A DNA stretch of 37,444 bases from Pseudomonadota bacterium (GTDB lineage Bacteria; Myxococcota; Myxococcia; Myxococcales; Myxococcaceae). Location of the stretch: the NCBI GenBank assembly GCA_023424585.1, contig JAFADT010000354.1, forward strand, positions 1 to 37,444, read 5' to 3'. A model generated the notes under the pieces. It had not been told where the DNA came from. It made no database searches and saw only the letters and a program-made list of their open reading frames with translations. The translations under genes and the position numbers were made by a program. This document shows positions 14,217 to 27,188 of the stretch, piece after piece. Numbering within the stretch: position 1 is the first letter of the stretch; each line of letters begins with the position of its first letter.

Positions 14217-15935
14217 ATGACCCTCATCGGCTGGCTCCAGACCCTGTTGTTCTTCGTGCTCGTCCTCGCGCTCACGAAGCCCGTGGGTCGCTACCTCTTC
14301 CGCGTCTTCGAGGCCGACACCCAACCCCTGCCTCGCGTGCTCGGGCCCATCGAGCGGGCCCTGCTGCGCCTGTGCGGCGTGAGCCGCGAGCAGGAGCAGA
14401 CGTGGGTCCAGTACACCGCCTCCCTGCTCTCCTTCAGCCTGCTCGGCGCGCTGGGCGTCTACGCGCTCCAGCGGCTCCAGCACGTGCTCCCGTTCAACCC
14501 CCAGGGGCTGCCCGCCGTGGGCCCGGAGCTCGCCTTCAACACCGCCGCCAGCTTCACCGCCAACACCAACTGGCAGTCCTACGCGGGCGAATCCACCATG
14601 AGCTACGCCACCCAGATGCTGGGGCTGACGTGGCAGAACTTCACGTCCGCGGCCGCGGGCCTGGGCGTCGCGCTCGCCCTGGCGCGCGGCCTCACCCGCC
14701 GCGCGGGCCCGGAGGGCCGCAAGACGCTGGGCAACTTCTGGGTGGACCTGGTGCGAGGCACCCTCTACGTGCTCGTGCCCCTGAGCTTCGTCGCCGCCCT
14801 GTTCCTCGTGTCCCAGGGCGTGCTCCAGAGCCTGGCGCCGTACCACCAGGTCTCCACCCTGGAGGGCGCGAAGCAGACGCTCGCCTTCGGCCCCGTGGCC
14901 TCGCACGAGGCCATCAAGCTGCTGGGCACCAAAGGCGGCGGCTTCTTCAACGCCAACAGCGCCCACCCCTTCGAAAACCCCACGCCGCTCACCAACCTCG
15001 TTCAATTGCTGCTCATCTTCGCGCTGCCCGCGGGCCTCACGTACACCTACGGGAAGATGACCGGCGACACGAAGCAGGGCTGGGCCCTCTTCGCCGCCAT
15101 GTCCGTCCTCTTCTTCGCCGGCGCCGCCGTGAGCTACGCGGCCGAGTCCCAGCCCAACCCCGCGCTCGCCCCCGCGAGCGTCGCCCAGGTCGGGAACCTG
15201 GAGGGCAAGGAGACGCGCTTCGGCGTCGCGGCCTCCGCGCTGTTCGCCACCGTCACCACCGACGCGTCGTGCGGCGCGGTCAACGCCATGCATGACAGCT
15301 TCACGCCGCTGGGCGGCCTGGTGCCCCTGGTCAACATGCAGCTGGGCGAGGTCATCTTCGGCGGCGTCGGCGCGGGCCTCTACGGCATCCTCGTGATGGC
15401 GGTGCTCGCCGTGTTCATCGCGGGCCTGATGGTGGGCCGCACCCCGGAGCTCCTCGGCAAGAAGATCGAAGCGCGAGAGATGAAGCTCGCCATGCTCTAC
15501 GTGCTCATCTTCCCGCTGGTCATCCTGGGCCTGTCCGCCGTGGCGGCCGTGATCCCGCAGGGCACGTCGTCCCTCAACAACGCGGGCCCCCACGGCCTGT
15601 CGGAGCTGCTCTACGCGTTCACCAGCGGCGTGGCCAACAACGGCAGCGCCTTCGCGGGCCTCAACGCCAACACCCCGTTCTGGAACATCAGCCTGGGCAT
15701 GGCCATGCTCGCTGGCCGCTTCCTGATGATGGTGCCGGTGCTGGCGCTCGCGGGGTCGCTGGTGGGCAAGAAGGTCGTGGCCCCCGGGCCGGGCACCTTC
15801 CCCACCCAGGGCGCCCTCTTCACCGGCCTGCTCGTGAGCGTCGTCGTCATCGTGGGCGCGCTGACGTTCTTCCCCGTCCTGTCCCTGGGCCCCGTCGTCG
15901 AGCACTTCCTCGGCGCGGCCGGAAAGGTGTTCTGA
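14217..15935 (+). CDS. kdpA: KdpA, K+-translocating subunit
   Basis: A protein of 572 residues, normal for KdpA. It belongs to the superfamily of K+ transporters and forms the channel-like subunit that binds K+ in the inner membrane. Family landmarks are [19 protein letters not shown] near residue 105, the filter-like [20 protein letters not shown] near 240, [21 protein letters not shown] near 350 and [20 protein letters not shown] near 470, the four repeated P-loop regions. Many hydrophobic helices separate them. It sits between kdpF and kdpB, with 2 bp to the next start, and is translated as part of one operon. No missing motif is seen. Confidence 0.97.
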   Translation: MTLIGWLQTLLFFVLVLALTKPVGRYLFRVFEADTQPLPRVLGPIERALLRLCGVSREQEQTWVQYTASLLSFSLLGALGVYALQRLQHVLPFNPQGLPAVGPELAFNTAASFTANTNWQSYAGESTMSYATQMLGLTWQNFTSAAAGLGVALALARGLTRRAGPEGRKTLGNFWVDLVRGTLYVLVPLSFVAALFLVSQGVLQSLAPYHQVSTLEGAKQTLAFGPVASHEAIKLLGTKGGGFFNANSAHPFENPTPLTNLVQLLLIFALPAGLTYTYGKMTGDTKQGWALFAAMSVLFFAGAAVSYAAESQPNPALAPASVAQVGNLEGKETRFGVAASALFATVTTDASCGAVNAMHDSFTPLGGLVPLVNMQLGEVIFGGVGAGLYGILVMAVLAVFIAGLMVGRTPELLGKKIEAREMKLAMLYVLIFPLVILGLSAVAAVIPQGTSSLNNAGPHGLSELLYAFTSGVANNGSAFAGLNANTPFWNISLGMAMLAGRFLMMVPVLALAGSLVGKKVVAPGPGTFPTQGALFTGLLVSVVVIVGALTFFPVLSLGPVVEHFLGAAGKVF

Positions 15936-15937
15936 CC

Positions 15938-17998
<2,061 letters not shown>

Positions 17999-18024
17999 GC
18001 CCGCGAGAAAGGAACCCGGACACC

Positions 18025-18648
18025 ATGGTCTCCGTGCTCTTCACCGCCCTGCGCGCCAGCGTCGTCACGCTGGTCCTCACGGGCGCGCTGTACCCCCTGG
18101 CCGTCACCGGCGTGGCGCAGGTGCTGTTCCCCCATGAAGCCAACGGGTCGCTGGCGCGGGATGGCCGGGGCCGCGAGGTGGGCAGCGAGCTCATCGGGCA
18201 GGGCTTCACGCGGCCCGACTACTTCCAGCCGCGCCCGTCAGCGGCGGGTGCGGGCTGGGACGGGGCGGCCTCGGGTGGGAGCAACCTGGGCCCCACCTCC
18301 CAGAAGCTCCGCGACCGCGCCGTGGCGGAGGCGGACCGGCTGCGCAAGGAGAACCCGGACGCCCCCGGGCCCGTGCCCGGCGAGCTGGTCTCCACGACGG
18401 GCTCCGGCCTGGATCCCCACGTGTCGCCGGAGGCGGCGCTGTGGCAGGTGCCCCGCGTGGCCAGGGCGCGCGGCGTGGAGCCGGCGCGGCTGGAGGCGCT
18501 GGTGCAAGCGCGCGTGGAGGGCCGCACGCTCGGCGTGCTGGGCGAGCCCCGGATCAATGTGCTGATGTTGAACCTGGCGATGGACCGCCAGCTCGGCGCC
18601 CCCGCCCCCACGCCCGCGGAGGCCGTGGAGCCAGGCCCGAGGCCCTGA
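18025..18648 (+). CDS. kdpC: KdpC, accessory subunit of the K+ pump
   Basis: A protein of 207 residues, normal for KdpC. It has a single N-terminal membrane helix (ASVVTLVLTGALYPLAVTGV), then the family motifs GSELIGQGFTRPDYFQPRPS, AASGGSNLGPTS, TTGSGLDPHVSPEAALWQ and the end LGVLGEPRINVLMLNLAMD. KdpC is thought to raise ATP affinity and help assemble KdpFABC. The ATG at 18025 has AGAAAGGAA upstream. The next gene begins 2 bases after its stop codon. Confidence 0.96.
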   Translation: MVSVLFTALRASVVTLVLTGALYPLAVTGVAQVLFPHEANGSLARDGRGREVGSELIGQGFTRPDYFQPRPSAAGAGWDGAASGGSNLGPTSQKLRDRAVAEADRLRKENPDAPGPVPGELVSTTGSGLDPHVSPEAALWQVPRVARARGVEPARLEALVQARVEGRTLGVLGEPRINVLMLNLAMDRQLGAPAPTPAEAVEPGPRP

Positions 18649-18649
18649 C

Positions 18650-19813
18650 ATGACGACGCGGCGCCCGCGCGCGGAGGACTTCCTGGAGCTGGTGGAGCGC
18701 GGCCGCCGCGGCCGGCTGAAGCTCTACATCGGCTTCGCGGCGGGCGTGGGCAAGACGTTCCGCATGCTGGAGGAGGCGCACGCGCTGAAGGCGCGCGGCG
18801 TGGACGTGGTGCTGGGCTTCATCGAGACCCACGGCCGTCCGGAGACGGAGGCCCTGGTCGAGGGCCTGGAGGTCGTGCCCCGCCAGCGCATCACGTACCG
18901 CGACGTCACCGTGGAGGAGCTGGACCTGGACGCCATCCTCGCACGCAAGCCGCAGGTGGCCATCGTGGACGAGCTGGCCCACACCAACGCGCCGGTGTGC
19001 CGCCACCGCAAGCGCTACCAGGACGTGCAGGAGCTGCTGGCCGCGGGCATCAACGTCATTGGCGCCTTCAACGTGCAGCACCTGGAGAGCCTCAACGACC
19101 TGGTGGAGCGCAACACCGGCGTCACCGTGCGGGAGACGCTGCCGGACAGCTTCCTCAAGACGGCGGACCAGGTGGTGAACCTGGACCTCGCGGTGGAGGA
19201 CCTGCACGAGCGGCTCAGGGCGGGGAAGATCTACGCGCCGGACAAGGTGCCGCACGCGCTGGAGCGCTTCTTCACCGGCGACAACCTCTCCACCCTGCGC
19301 GAGCTGGCCCTGCGCGAGGTGGCGGAGAGCCTGGACCGGGCCACCGCGGGCCGGCAGGCCCTGGCGGGCGAGGACGCCTCCCAGAAGGGCGGCGCGTGGG
19401 GTCGGGTGCTGGTGGCCCTCTCCAGCCACCCGCCCCGCGCGGCGACGCTGCTGCGCCGGGGCTCGCGCATGGCGGGCCGGCTCAACACGGACTGGTTCGT
19501 GGTGTACGTGGAGACGCCGCGCGAGGCGCCGAACCTCATCGACGCGGAGGCGCAGCGGCACCTGCTGATGAACATCGAGAAGGCGAAGGAGCTGGGCGCG
19601 GAGGTGGTGCGCCTGCGCTCCCGCGACCCGGTGGCGGCGCTGCTGGACTTCGCCCGCGCGCACGGCGTGGGGCACATCATCGTCGGCCGCTCCCACCAGG
19701 CGAGGTGGCGCCAGCGGCTGGGGCTGACCGCGGACGCGCGCCTCCTGAGGGAAGGGGAGGGCTTCGACATCCACGTCGTGTCCTTCGAGTCCCACGAGGA
19801 GAAGCGCCCATGA
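18650..19813 (+). CDS. kdpD: KdpD-like sensor, N-terminal domains only (no kinase)
   Basis: A protein of 387 residues that matches only the cytoplasmic N-terminal half of KdpD. The KdpD domain has Walker A GFAAGVGKT (28-36), LGFIETHGRPETEAL, VAIVDELAHTNAPVCRH with a Walker B-like DE, and NVIGAFNVQHLESLND. A universal-stress-protein-like domain follows (about 255-380: RVLVALSSHPP...HIIVGRSHQARWR). The four membrane helices and the HisKA/HATPase domains of full-length KdpD (about 900 residues) are absent. The adjacent kinase gene overlaps the end by ATGA, so the sensor is split over two proteins. In KdpD this part binds ATP and signals such as c-di-AMP; whether that holds here is unknown. Confidence 0.92.
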   Translation: MTTRRPRAEDFLELVERGRRGRLKLYIGFAAGVGKTFRMLEEAHALKARGVDVVLGFIETHGRPETEALVEGLEVVPRQRITYRDVTVEELDLDAILARKPQVAIVDELAHTNAPVCRHRKRYQDVQELLAAGINVIGAFNVQHLESLNDLVERNTGVTVRETLPDSFLKTADQVVNLDLAVEDLHERLRAGKIYAPDKVPHALERFFTGDNLSTLRELALREVAESLDRATAGRQALAGEDASQKGGAWGRVLVALSSHPPRAATLLRRGSRMAGRLNTDWFVVYVETPREAPNLIDAEAQRHLLMNIEKAKELGAEVVRLRSRDPVAALLDFARAHGVGHIIVGRSHQARWRQRLGLTADARLLREGEGFDIHVVSFESHEEKRP

Positions 19814-21645
19814 CGCTGCGCTCGCGGCTGCTGCTGGCCCAGGCGCCGCTGGTGCTGGCGCTGCTCTTCCTGGGCGCCACGGCCGTCATCACCCTGGCGC
19901 GCGTGGGCCGCGCCGGCCAGCAGGTGCTGGAGGACAACTACCGCAGCGTGCTCGCCACCCAGCGCATCACGGAGCAGCTGGAGCGCATGGACAGCGCGGC
20001 GCTGTTCATCATCGCGGGTGAGCGCGAGCGGGGCCTCGCCCAGCAGGCCGCGCAGCGCCCCTCGCTGGAGGCGGAGCTGGGCGTCCAGCAGCACAACATC
20101 ACCGAGCCCGGCGAGGCGGAGGCCACGCGGCGGCTGCGCACCGCGTGGACGGAGTACCGCGAGGAGTTCGAGGTCTTCCTCCAGGCGCGTGACGCGGAGG
20201 CCGCGCGCACGCGCTACTTCGAATCACTCGCCCCGGCCTTCCAGGAGGCGAAGGCCGCGGCGTCGTCCGTCCTCGCGCTGAACCAGGACGCGATGGTGCG
20301 CAAGAACGACCGGCTGCGCCAGCAGAGCGGGCAGGTGAACACGCTGATGGTGCTGGCCGTGGTGGCGGCGCTGGGCTTCGGCCTGTTCTTCACCACGTCG
20401 CTGGTGCAGCGCGCGCTGCGCCCGGTGTCCGTGCTGTCGCAGGCGGTGCGCCGCCTGGGGCAGGGCGACGTGGAGGCGCGCGCGGTGGTGGAGGGGCGGG
20501 ATGAAATCGCCCAGCTCGCGCGGGACTTCAACACCATGGCGGAGCGGCTGGGGCAGTACCGCAAGAGCAGCCTGGGCGAGCTGCTCCAGGCGCAGGCGGT
20601 GTCCCAGGCGGCCATCGACAGCCTGCCCGACCCCGTGCTGGTGCTGGGCGCGGACGGCGGGCTGCTCAACGTGAACGCGGCGGCGGAGGAGGTGCTGCGC
20701 CTGCGGCTGGACGCGGGCGGGGACGCGCTGGCCCGCGTGGAGCCGGAGGTGCGCGCCGTGCTGGAGCGCGTGCGCGCGCACGTCGTGGGCGGGAGGGGCG
20801 CGTACCAGCCCCGGGGCTACGAGGAGGCCGTGCGGGTGGAGGCGTCGCCCGAGGGCGGCCGGTGGCTCCTGCCGCGCGGCAGCCCGGTGCACGGGGAGAC
20901 GGGGGACGTGGTGGGCGCCACGCTCATCCTCCAGGACGTGACGCGGCTGCGTCGCTTCGACGAGCTGAAGAACGACCTGGTGGCCACGGTGGCGCACGAG
21001 TTCCGCACGCCGCTCACGTCGCTGCGCATGGCCATCCACCTGATGGCCGAGGGCGTCGTGGGGCAGGTGACGGAGAAGCAGGCGGACCTGCTCTTCGCGG
21101 CGCGCGAGGACTGCGAGCGGTTGCAGGGCATCGTGGACGACCTGCTGGACCTGTCGCGCATCCAGGCCGGGCGGCTCCAGTTGGACGTGCGGGAGGTGCG
21201 CGCGGAGGCGCTGGTGGAGCAGGCGCTGGCCGCGCAGCGCGCGCTGGCGGAGGACCGGGGCGTGCGCCTGTCGCGATTCCTCTCGCCGGACCTGGAGACG
21301 GTGCGCGTGGATCCGGACCGGCTGCAACTGGTGCTGGGCAACCTGGTGGGCAACGGCGTGAAGCACACGCCGCGCGGCGGCGAGGTGGCCGTGCGCGTGT
21401 CGCGCGAAGGCACCCACGCGCGCTTCGAGGTGCGCGACACCGGCGAGGGCATCCCCGCCCAGGAGCAGGCGCGCATCTTCGAGAGGTTCTACCGGGCCCC
21501 GGGCGCGCCGACGGGAGGCGCGGGGCTGGGGCTGTCCATCGCGCGCGACATCGTCCAGGCCCACGGCGGCGAGCTGGGCGTGGTGAGCGCGCCCGGACAG
21601 GGCAGCACGTTCTGGTTCACGCTGCCGCAGCCCGAGCAGGGCTGA
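19810..21645 (+). CDS. Membrane sensor histidine kinase (kinase half of the split Kdp sensor)
   Basis: A protein of 611 residues: TM1 at about 8-28, a periplasmic helical region of about 150 residues, TM2 at about 178-200 (LMVLAVVAALGFGLFFTTSL), a HAMP domain (ALRPVSVLSQAVRRLGQGD), a PAS-like segment (about 260-375), and then HisKA with the phospho-acceptor H396 in VAHEFRTPLTSL. The ATPase domain follows with N box LGNLVGNGVKHTPRGG, DTGEGIPAQE and GAGLGLSIARDIV. It shares a 4-base ATGA overlap with the KdpD-N gene, so translational coupling is likely. It resembles a generic HAMP/PAS kinase more than the KdpD kinase half. Its partner regulator is probably the NtrC-type protein encoded further on. 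Confidence 0.93.
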   Translation: MTLRSRLLLAQAPLVLALLFLGATAVITLARVGRAGQQVLEDNYRSVLATQRITEQLERMDSAALFIIAGERERGLAQQAAQRPSLEAELGVQQHNITEPGEAEATRRLRTAWTEYREEFEVFLQARDAEAARTRYFESLAPAFQEAKAAASSVLALNQDAMVRKNDRLRQQSGQVNTLMVLAVVAALGFGLFFTTSLVQRALRPVSVLSQAVRRLGQGDVEARAVVEGRDEIAQLARDFNTMAERLGQYRKSSLGELLQAQAVSQAAIDSLPDPVLVLGADGGLLNVNAAAEEVLRLRLDAGGDALARVEPEVRAVLERVRAHVVGGRGAYQPRGYEEAVRVEASPEGGRWLLPRGSPVHGETGDVVGATLILQDVTRLRRFDELKNDLVATVAHEFRTPLTSLRMAIHLMAEGVVGQVTEKQADLLFAAREDCERLQGIVDDLLDLSRIQAGRLQLDVREVRAEALVEQALAAQRALAEDRGVRLSRFLSPDLETVRVDPDRLQLVLGNLVGNGVKHTPRGGEVAVRVSREGTHARFEVRDTGEGIPAQEQARIFERFYRAPGAPTGGAGLGLSIARDIVQAHGGELGVVSAPGQGSTFWFTLPQPEQG

Positions 21646-21655
21646 AGGCCCGCGG

Positions 21656-22117
21656 TCACGCCGGCGCGGGGGCCTCCAGCTGCCGCATCGCCTCGTTCCG
21701 CGCGTCGGACGCGGAGCGGACGATTTCATCGCTGGACGGGCCGAACGCGCTCGCGTCCATCCCGCGCAGGCGGGGGAGCACCTCGCGCTCCTCCTCCGCC
21801 ATGTGCTGGGCCACCACCGCCTCCAGCTGCCGCACCGTGGCCTCGCGGCGGCGCGCGTCGTGGCGGACGCGCAGCAGCTCGGAGAGCAGCTGGGTCATCT
21901 CCCCGTGCTCCTCCACCGCGAAGTCGATGCAGGGCCCCGCCACGACGGTCCTCGCGATGGGGTACACCCAGCGCTCCTCGAGGGTGCTGTGCAGGGTGAG
22001 CGTTTCGGCCAGGCGCAGGCACAGCTCCCGCTTCTCTTCGTCCGGCGCATGGCGCCAGGCCTCGAAGAGGGCCTCGGCGTCGCGGTGCTGCTGGATGAGC
22101 ACGTCGATGAGGTTCAT
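21656..22117 (-). CDS. Hemerythrin/HHE-domain protein
   Basis: A protein of 153 residues that is predicted to form a four-helix bundle with a di-iron centre. Candidate ligands are H11 (IQQHRDAE), H43 and E47 (LHSTLEERW), H71 (EEHGEM), and H105 with E109 (AQHMAEEERE). Hemerythrin-like proteins bind O2 or sense NO or iron. The ATG at 22115-22117 gives the classical HHE start MNLIDVLIQQHRDAE; the open frame upstream looks non-coding. It converges on the kinase gene with 10 bp between stops and lies between the Kdp kinase and the NtrC-type regulator, on the same strand as the latter, 117 bp downstream of it. Confidence 0.88.
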   Translation of the reverse strand: MNLIDVLIQQHRDAEALFEAWRHAPDEEKRELCLRLAETLTLHSTLEERWVYPIARTVVAGPCIDFAVEEHGEMTQLLSELLRVRHDARRREATVRQLEAVVAQHMAEEEREVLPRLRGMDASAFGPSSDEIVRSASDARNEAMRQLEAPAPA

Positions 22118-22234
22118 GACGGGCCAGGGTTCGCACGCGCGCGCAAGGGTGCAATCCACTCGGAAGGGCGAGCGCCCCTGCACGCCCCGGCCTCCGGTGC
22201 CGGGCCTGCATGCACTGGCGCACAGCCTCGCGCG

Positions 22235-23623
<1,389 letters not shown>

Positions 23624-23813
23624 GGTCACAGTCTAGGAGCACGCCGTGTGCCGGGCCCGTCTGTCGGATGCCGGGCGGCGCAAGCCATGGAGGCCGCACC
23701 GCACCCGGCACGATGGGCCCGGGGCGGCGGTTGCAAGGTGCAACGTGGAGCGGGCTGGTGTCTGCTGCGGCACGGCCGTGCGGCTGGCACGCGCCATGGA
23801 TGGAAGGGAGCCC

Positions 23814-24188
23814 ATGGGCAACGAAGGGACGCCTCCGGACGCGGGGGGCGAGGAGAAGAACATCTTCGCGAAGGAGCTGGCCCCACCGCCCAGCATCTGG
23901 CTGCGCAAGGGCACCTGGCTGGGCCTCGTCTTCCTGGTGATGGTGGGCGTCTTCATCTGGCTCCAGGGCGGGGAGAACCGCGCGCTGGACGCGATGTCCC
24001 CCTCGCAGCGGGAGGCCCTCTTCACGGAGACCCGCGAGGAGTTCCGCCTGCTGTGCCTGGTGGACGGCGGCGCCTCGCGCTGGCCCAGGAAGTGCGCGAA
24101 CCACGCGGCGTTCCTCTCCCGCTTCTCCGAGTGCGACGACGCCTGCCGCCGCGAGGTGGAGCCCTTCCTCCCCCAGCCCTCGCGCTGA
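23814..24188 (+). CDS. Small single-pass membrane protein, unknown function
   Basis: A protein of 124 residues. The ATG at 23814 has an ideal GGAAGGGAG upstream; an ATG at 23796 is less well placed. The first ~35 residues are hydrophilic (FAKELAPPPS), then one membrane helix (GTWLGLVFLVMVGVFIWL) and a C-terminal domain with four Cys (LLCLV, RKCANH, ECDDACRR), probably periplasmic and possibly disulfide-bonded. I do not recognise a family. It is divergent from the NtrC-type regulator; the 190-bp gap holds a weak -24/-12-like match (CGGGGC-N5-TTGC at 23720-23734), so sigma-54 control is possible but not shown. Confidence 0.7.
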   Translation: MGNEGTPPDAGGEEKNIFAKELAPPPSIWLRKGTWLGLVFLVMVGVFIWLQGGENRALDAMSPSQREALFTETREEFRLLCLVDGGASRWPRKCANHAAFLSRFSECDDACRREVEPFLPQPSR

Positions 24189-24589
24189 GCGCCCGCCCCC
24201 GCGCGCCGCGCCACCTTCACCAGGAGTGAATAGACCCTCCAGGTGGGCTGGCTCCTGAGGGGTTGGAATGATCGCGCCCGGGTGCCCCGGAGCGCTGTCA
24301 CGGCAGACGTGAAGCGTCCTTCGCCACGAGTCCCACCTGACAGGGTGAAGTGTCCCGCGTGACCCTGCGGGGCAATACCGACCCGTTTCCAGGACAATTC
24401 AAGGGGTGCGGGCTTGAGTCGAGGGGTGAGGTGTTGTCTATCCTACGTGTCTGACGGAGCCCCGGCCCTCGGGAGAGCCCGTGGGGGCCGCGGAAGGATG
24501 AGCGACATGAGCTGGCGCAGCAGGCCCGGCGCGGGAGTTGGACCGCGCTTCATCGGGATGGGTGACATGGGCGCGCGAGGGGGTGTGCG
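24189..24589. other. Gap upstream of the chemoreceptor gene
   Basis: 401 bp without a gene I can support. TTGAGT at 24413 with TATCCT 19 bp further on is a weak promoter-like pair for the chemoreceptor. Otherwise I see no clear repeat or hairpin. Confidence 0.4.
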
Positions 24590-26182
24590 ATGGCCTTGAG
24601 GCTCAAGCAGAAGATGATGGTGCTGCCGACGGTGGCGGCGGCGTTCCTGGTGGTCATCGTGGCGGTGACGGTGGTGCTGGGCGCGCGCACGCGGGACGTC
24701 TCGGAGCGCATCGGCTCCAGCCTGGCGCCGTCGGTGAGCCTGGCGCAGACCGCGCGCGCGGGGTTCGCCGCGCTGCACCAGGACGTGGGTGACGCGGTGG
24801 CGCTGCACGCGGTGCAGCAGCAGACGCTGGACGCGCAGGTGGCGGGGCTCCAGAAGGGGCTCGCGGCGCTGCGCGGGCTGCCGGACGTGGACGGCTCGAA
24901 GGTGGAGGCGCTGCAGGGGGCCTTCACGCGCTACTGGCAGGAGGCGTCGCGGGTGGTGGCGCTGGTGGCGAGCGGTGATCCGGCCGCGGAGGCCGCGCTC
25001 GCGAAGCTGGAGCCCGCCTACCGCGTGGTGCACGACGGCCTGGAGCGGGTGACGGCGCAGCAGGAGGCGTCGCAGCGCGAGGCCTTCATGGAGGTGTCGT
25101 CGCTGCACGGCACGACGCTGACGTGGGTGCTGGTGCTGGCGGTGGCGTGCATCGGGGCGCTCGGGGTGGCCACGGTGTGGCTGCTGCGCGAGGTGACGAC
25201 GCCCCTGGCGCGGCTGACGGCGACGGCGACGCGCATCGCGCGGGAGGGCGACCTGTCGCTGAACATCGACACGAGCGCGCAGGACGAGGTGGGCGAGCTG
25301 GCGCGCAGCATCCAGACGCTGATGACGCGGCTGGGCTCGGTGCCGGGCACGCTGCACGCGGTGGTGACGGAGCTGACGGCGGCGGCGGCGCGGCTGAACG
25401 TGGCGAGCCACGAGCAGCTCAACTTCCTGACCAGCCAGTCGCGCAGCCTCACGGAGGCCAGCTCCACCATCGCGGAGATCGCCCAGACGTCCGGCATGGC
25501 GGCCAGCCGCGCGGAGATGGTGCTGAAGGTGGCGGCGCAGGCGGACGCGTTCAGCGCCTCCGGTCAGGTGTCCATCGAGCGCAGCGCGGAGGGGTTGCAG
25601 CAGATCCGCGCGCGGGTGGGCGCGCTGGTGGGGAGCATCGGCGTGCTGTCCGAGCAGGCGGTGCACGCGGGGGAGATCATCGGCAGCGTGAAGGACCTGG
25701 CGGACCAGTCCAACGTGCTGGCGTTGAACGCGGCCATCGAGGCGGCGCGGGCGGGCGAGGAGGGCCGGGGCTTCGCGGTGGTGGCGAAGGAGATGCGGGC
25801 GCTGAGCAGCCAGTCGCTGCAGAGCACGCAGCGCATCGGGAAGATCCTCCTGGAGATCAACCAGGCCATCCGCGAGACGGTGGGCATGGCGGAGGAGGAC
25901 AGCCAGAAGATGGAGGATGGCATCGAGCAGGTGCTCTCGTCCGCGACGACGCTGAAGGACATCACCCAGGTGGTGCAGGAGAGCAGCCAGGCGGCGCGGC
26001 AGATCGTCGCCTCGGTGACGCAGCAGAACGCGGGCATCACGCAGATGACGGAGGTGGTGACGCAGCTGTCGGAGATGATGAGCGACGTGGTGGCGGCCAC
26101 CACCAACGCCGAGCAGGCGGTGGGGCAGATCAACACGTCCCTGGGCAAGCTCCAGGCGCTGTCCACCGCCTTCCGCGTCTAG
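24590..26182 (+). CDS. Methyl-accepting chemotaxis protein
   Basis: A protein of 530 residues. TM1 lies at about 11-32 ([21 protein letters not shown]), an extracytoplasmic helical sensor follows (about 35-170), TM2 at about 176-198 ([20 protein letters not shown]), then a HAMP domain ([20 protein letters not shown]) and a cytoplasmic signalling domain. The highly conserved hairpin tip that binds CheA/CheW is recognisable as [20 protein letters not shown] followed by [15 protein letters not shown]. It would report an unknown stimulus to a Che-like pathway. No CheA or CheW gene is adjacent. The ATG at 24590 follows GAGGGGG. Confidence 0.95.
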   Translation: MALRLKQKMMVLPTVAAAFLVVIVAVTVVLGARTRDVSERIGSSLAPSVSLAQTARAGFAALHQDVGDAVALHAVQQQTLDAQVAGLQKGLAALRGLPDVDGSKVEALQGAFTRYWQEASRVVALVASGDPAAEAALAKLEPAYRVVHDGLERVTAQQEASQREAFMEVSSLHGTTLTWVLVLAVACIGALGVATVWLLREVTTPLARLTATATRIAREGDLSLNIDTSAQDEVGELARSIQTLMTRLGSVPGTLHAVVTELTAAAARLNVASHEQLNFLTSQSRSLTEASSTIAEIAQTSGMAASRAEMVLKVAAQADAFSASGQVSIERSAEGLQQIRARVGALVGSIGVLSEQAVHAGEIIGSVKDLADQSNVLALNAAIEAARAGEEGRGFAVVAKEMRALSSQSLQSTQRIGKILLEINQAIRETVGMAEEDSQKMEDGIEQVLSSATTLKDITQVVQESSQAARQIVASVTQQNAGITQMTEVVTQLSEMMSDVVAATTNAEQAVGQINTSLGKLQALSTAFRV

Positions 26183-26210
26183 CCGTCGAAGGCGGAGTCC
26201 AGCAGGGCCC

Positions 26211-26243
26211 ACGGGCCGCTCCGGAGTCACCGGGGCGGCCCGT
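26211..26243 (+). terminator. Terminator-like hairpin after chemoreceptor gene
   Basis: ACGGGCCGC and GCGGCCCGT form a perfect 9-bp stem. The 15-base loop holds two further CCGG blocks that can pair with each other. It begins 28 bases after the stop codon of the chemoreceptor. No T-tract is present. Confidence 0.5.
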
Positions 26244-26283
26244 CGTGCGTTGCGCGGGGACTGTCGGGATACCGATGTCAGGC

Positions 26284-26299
26284 GTAACTTGTAAGCTAC
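26284..26299. promoter_or_regulatory. Candidate autoregulatory operator of the HigA-like gene
   Basis: GTAACTTGTAAGCTAC is an imperfect 16-bp palindrome (12 of 16 positions symmetric) in an A+T-rich patch 28 bases before the ATG at 26328. HigA-type antitoxins usually bind such a palindrome over their own promoter; here it is an inference from position and symmetry. Confidence 0.35.
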
Positions 26300-26327
26300 G
26301 ACCTGGATTGGAGCCTGGAGCCCTGCC

Positions 26328-26678
26328 ATGACCCCGACGGGATTCGACCGTTACTTCGAGAAGAAGCTCAAGCGCCCGGCCTTCGCGGAGGCGTACGCGA
26401 GGGCTCGCGCGGAGGTGGATGCCGCGGACCGGCTGATCCGGGCCCTGGATGCGCGGCGCGAGGAGGCGGGATTGAGCAAGGCGGACCTGGCCCGGAGGGC
26501 GGAGACCCCGCCGGAGGTCGTGCGCCGCCTGTTCACGGCCCCTTCCGCGAACCCCACGCTGTCGACCGTCACGAAGCTGGCCGCCGCGCTGGGCTGCCGC
26601 CTGCAACTCGTGCCGGCTCCCTCTCGCCGCAAGGCCGTGCGGCCTCGCGCTCCCGCTCCGCGCGTCCGCCGTAGGTAG
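26328..26678 (+). CDS. XRE/HigA-like antitoxin
   Basis: A protein of 116 residues. It starts with a helical stretch (FDRYFEKKLKRPAFAEAYARAR) typical of HigA-like antitoxins that neutralise RelE/HigB toxins, followed by a helix-turn-helix (LSKADLARRAETPPEVVRRLF at about 49-69) and NPTLSTVTKLAAALG, the usual end of XRE domains. The Arg/Pro-rich tail (KAVRPRAPAPRVRRR) is basic and probably disordered. It should bind DNA and the toxin encoded by the next gene. The two genes face each other (stops 8 bp apart) instead of forming the usual operon, which is unusual for a toxin-antitoxin pair. Confidence 0.85.
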   Translation: MTPTGFDRYFEKKLKRPAFAEAYARARAEVDAADRLIRALDARREEAGLSKADLARRAETPPEVVRRLFTAPSANPTLSTVTKLAAALGCRLQLVPAPSRRKAVRPRAPAPRVRRR

Positions 26679-26686
26679 GACGCGCC

Positions 26687-27055
26687 TCAGCCCGCCCACA
26701 CGCTCCGGGGGCGACGGCGCTGGTACTCGTCCCGGAGCGCCCGGACCTTCGCGTAGTCCGTCTCCGAGAGCACGGTGCGGAATGCCTTCGTCCGCCCCGT
26801 GAGGAGGACAAGGCTCGGGCCGCCAAGTCCCAGCGCTTCACCGTCCCGCTCCAGGACGCAGAAGAGGCGATAGTGACGGCGGCCCCTGCCATCCGCGCGA
26901 ACCTCGTGGAGCCCCGCCATGGCGCCGTGCATGGCCTCCCACTTGCCCCCGCCGCTGAAGGCGGGCGGCGGCGCGTCCGCCACGGCCTTCACGACGGCGA
27001 GCAGCTTCGCGCTGACCGTGTCCGGGCAGGCATCGAGGAAGTCGCGAGCCGGCAC
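26687..27055 (-). CDS. HigB/Gp49-like toxin, possibly N-terminally damaged
   Basis: A protein of 122 residues from GTG 27053-27055. The family resemblance is to RelE-superfamily mRNA interferases of the phage Gp49-like type: FSGGGKWEAMHGAMAGLHEVR, RRHYRLFCVLERD and LLTGRTKAFRTVLSETDY. The coding pattern continues upstream as RIHFFQRHPEDDPARTV, which looks like the normal toxin N-terminus, but from the stop at 27170-27172 onward there is no ATG, GTG or TTG before 27055 (one CTG at 27131-27133). Either the toxin begins at this GTG, uses a rare CTG, or has lost its start. It is convergent with the HigA-like gene. Activity is therefore uncertain. Confidence 0.7.
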   Translation of the reverse strand: MPARDFLDACPDTVSAKLLAVVKAVADAPPPAFSGGGKWEAMHGAMAGLHEVRADGRGRRHYRLFCVLERDGEALGLGGPSLVLLTGRTKAFRTVLSETDYAKVRALRDEYQRRRPRSVWAG

Positions 27056-27188
27056 GGTGCGCGCCGGGTCGTCCTCCGGGTGGCGCTGGAAGAAGTGGAT
27101 GCGCCAGGGCTGGGCGTACTTCGGATGGGGCAGGGCCGCGAACTCCCGTCGGGTGAACGGCGGGAGACGCTAGGCCCTCCCTCTGACG

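Noticed and set aside
23720..23734. Sigma-54-like promoter (CGGGGC-N5-TTGC) upstream of the small membrane protein
   Set aside because: The match is weak, and GG-N10-GC occurs often by chance at this G+C content. Listed only as a possibility in the gene entry.
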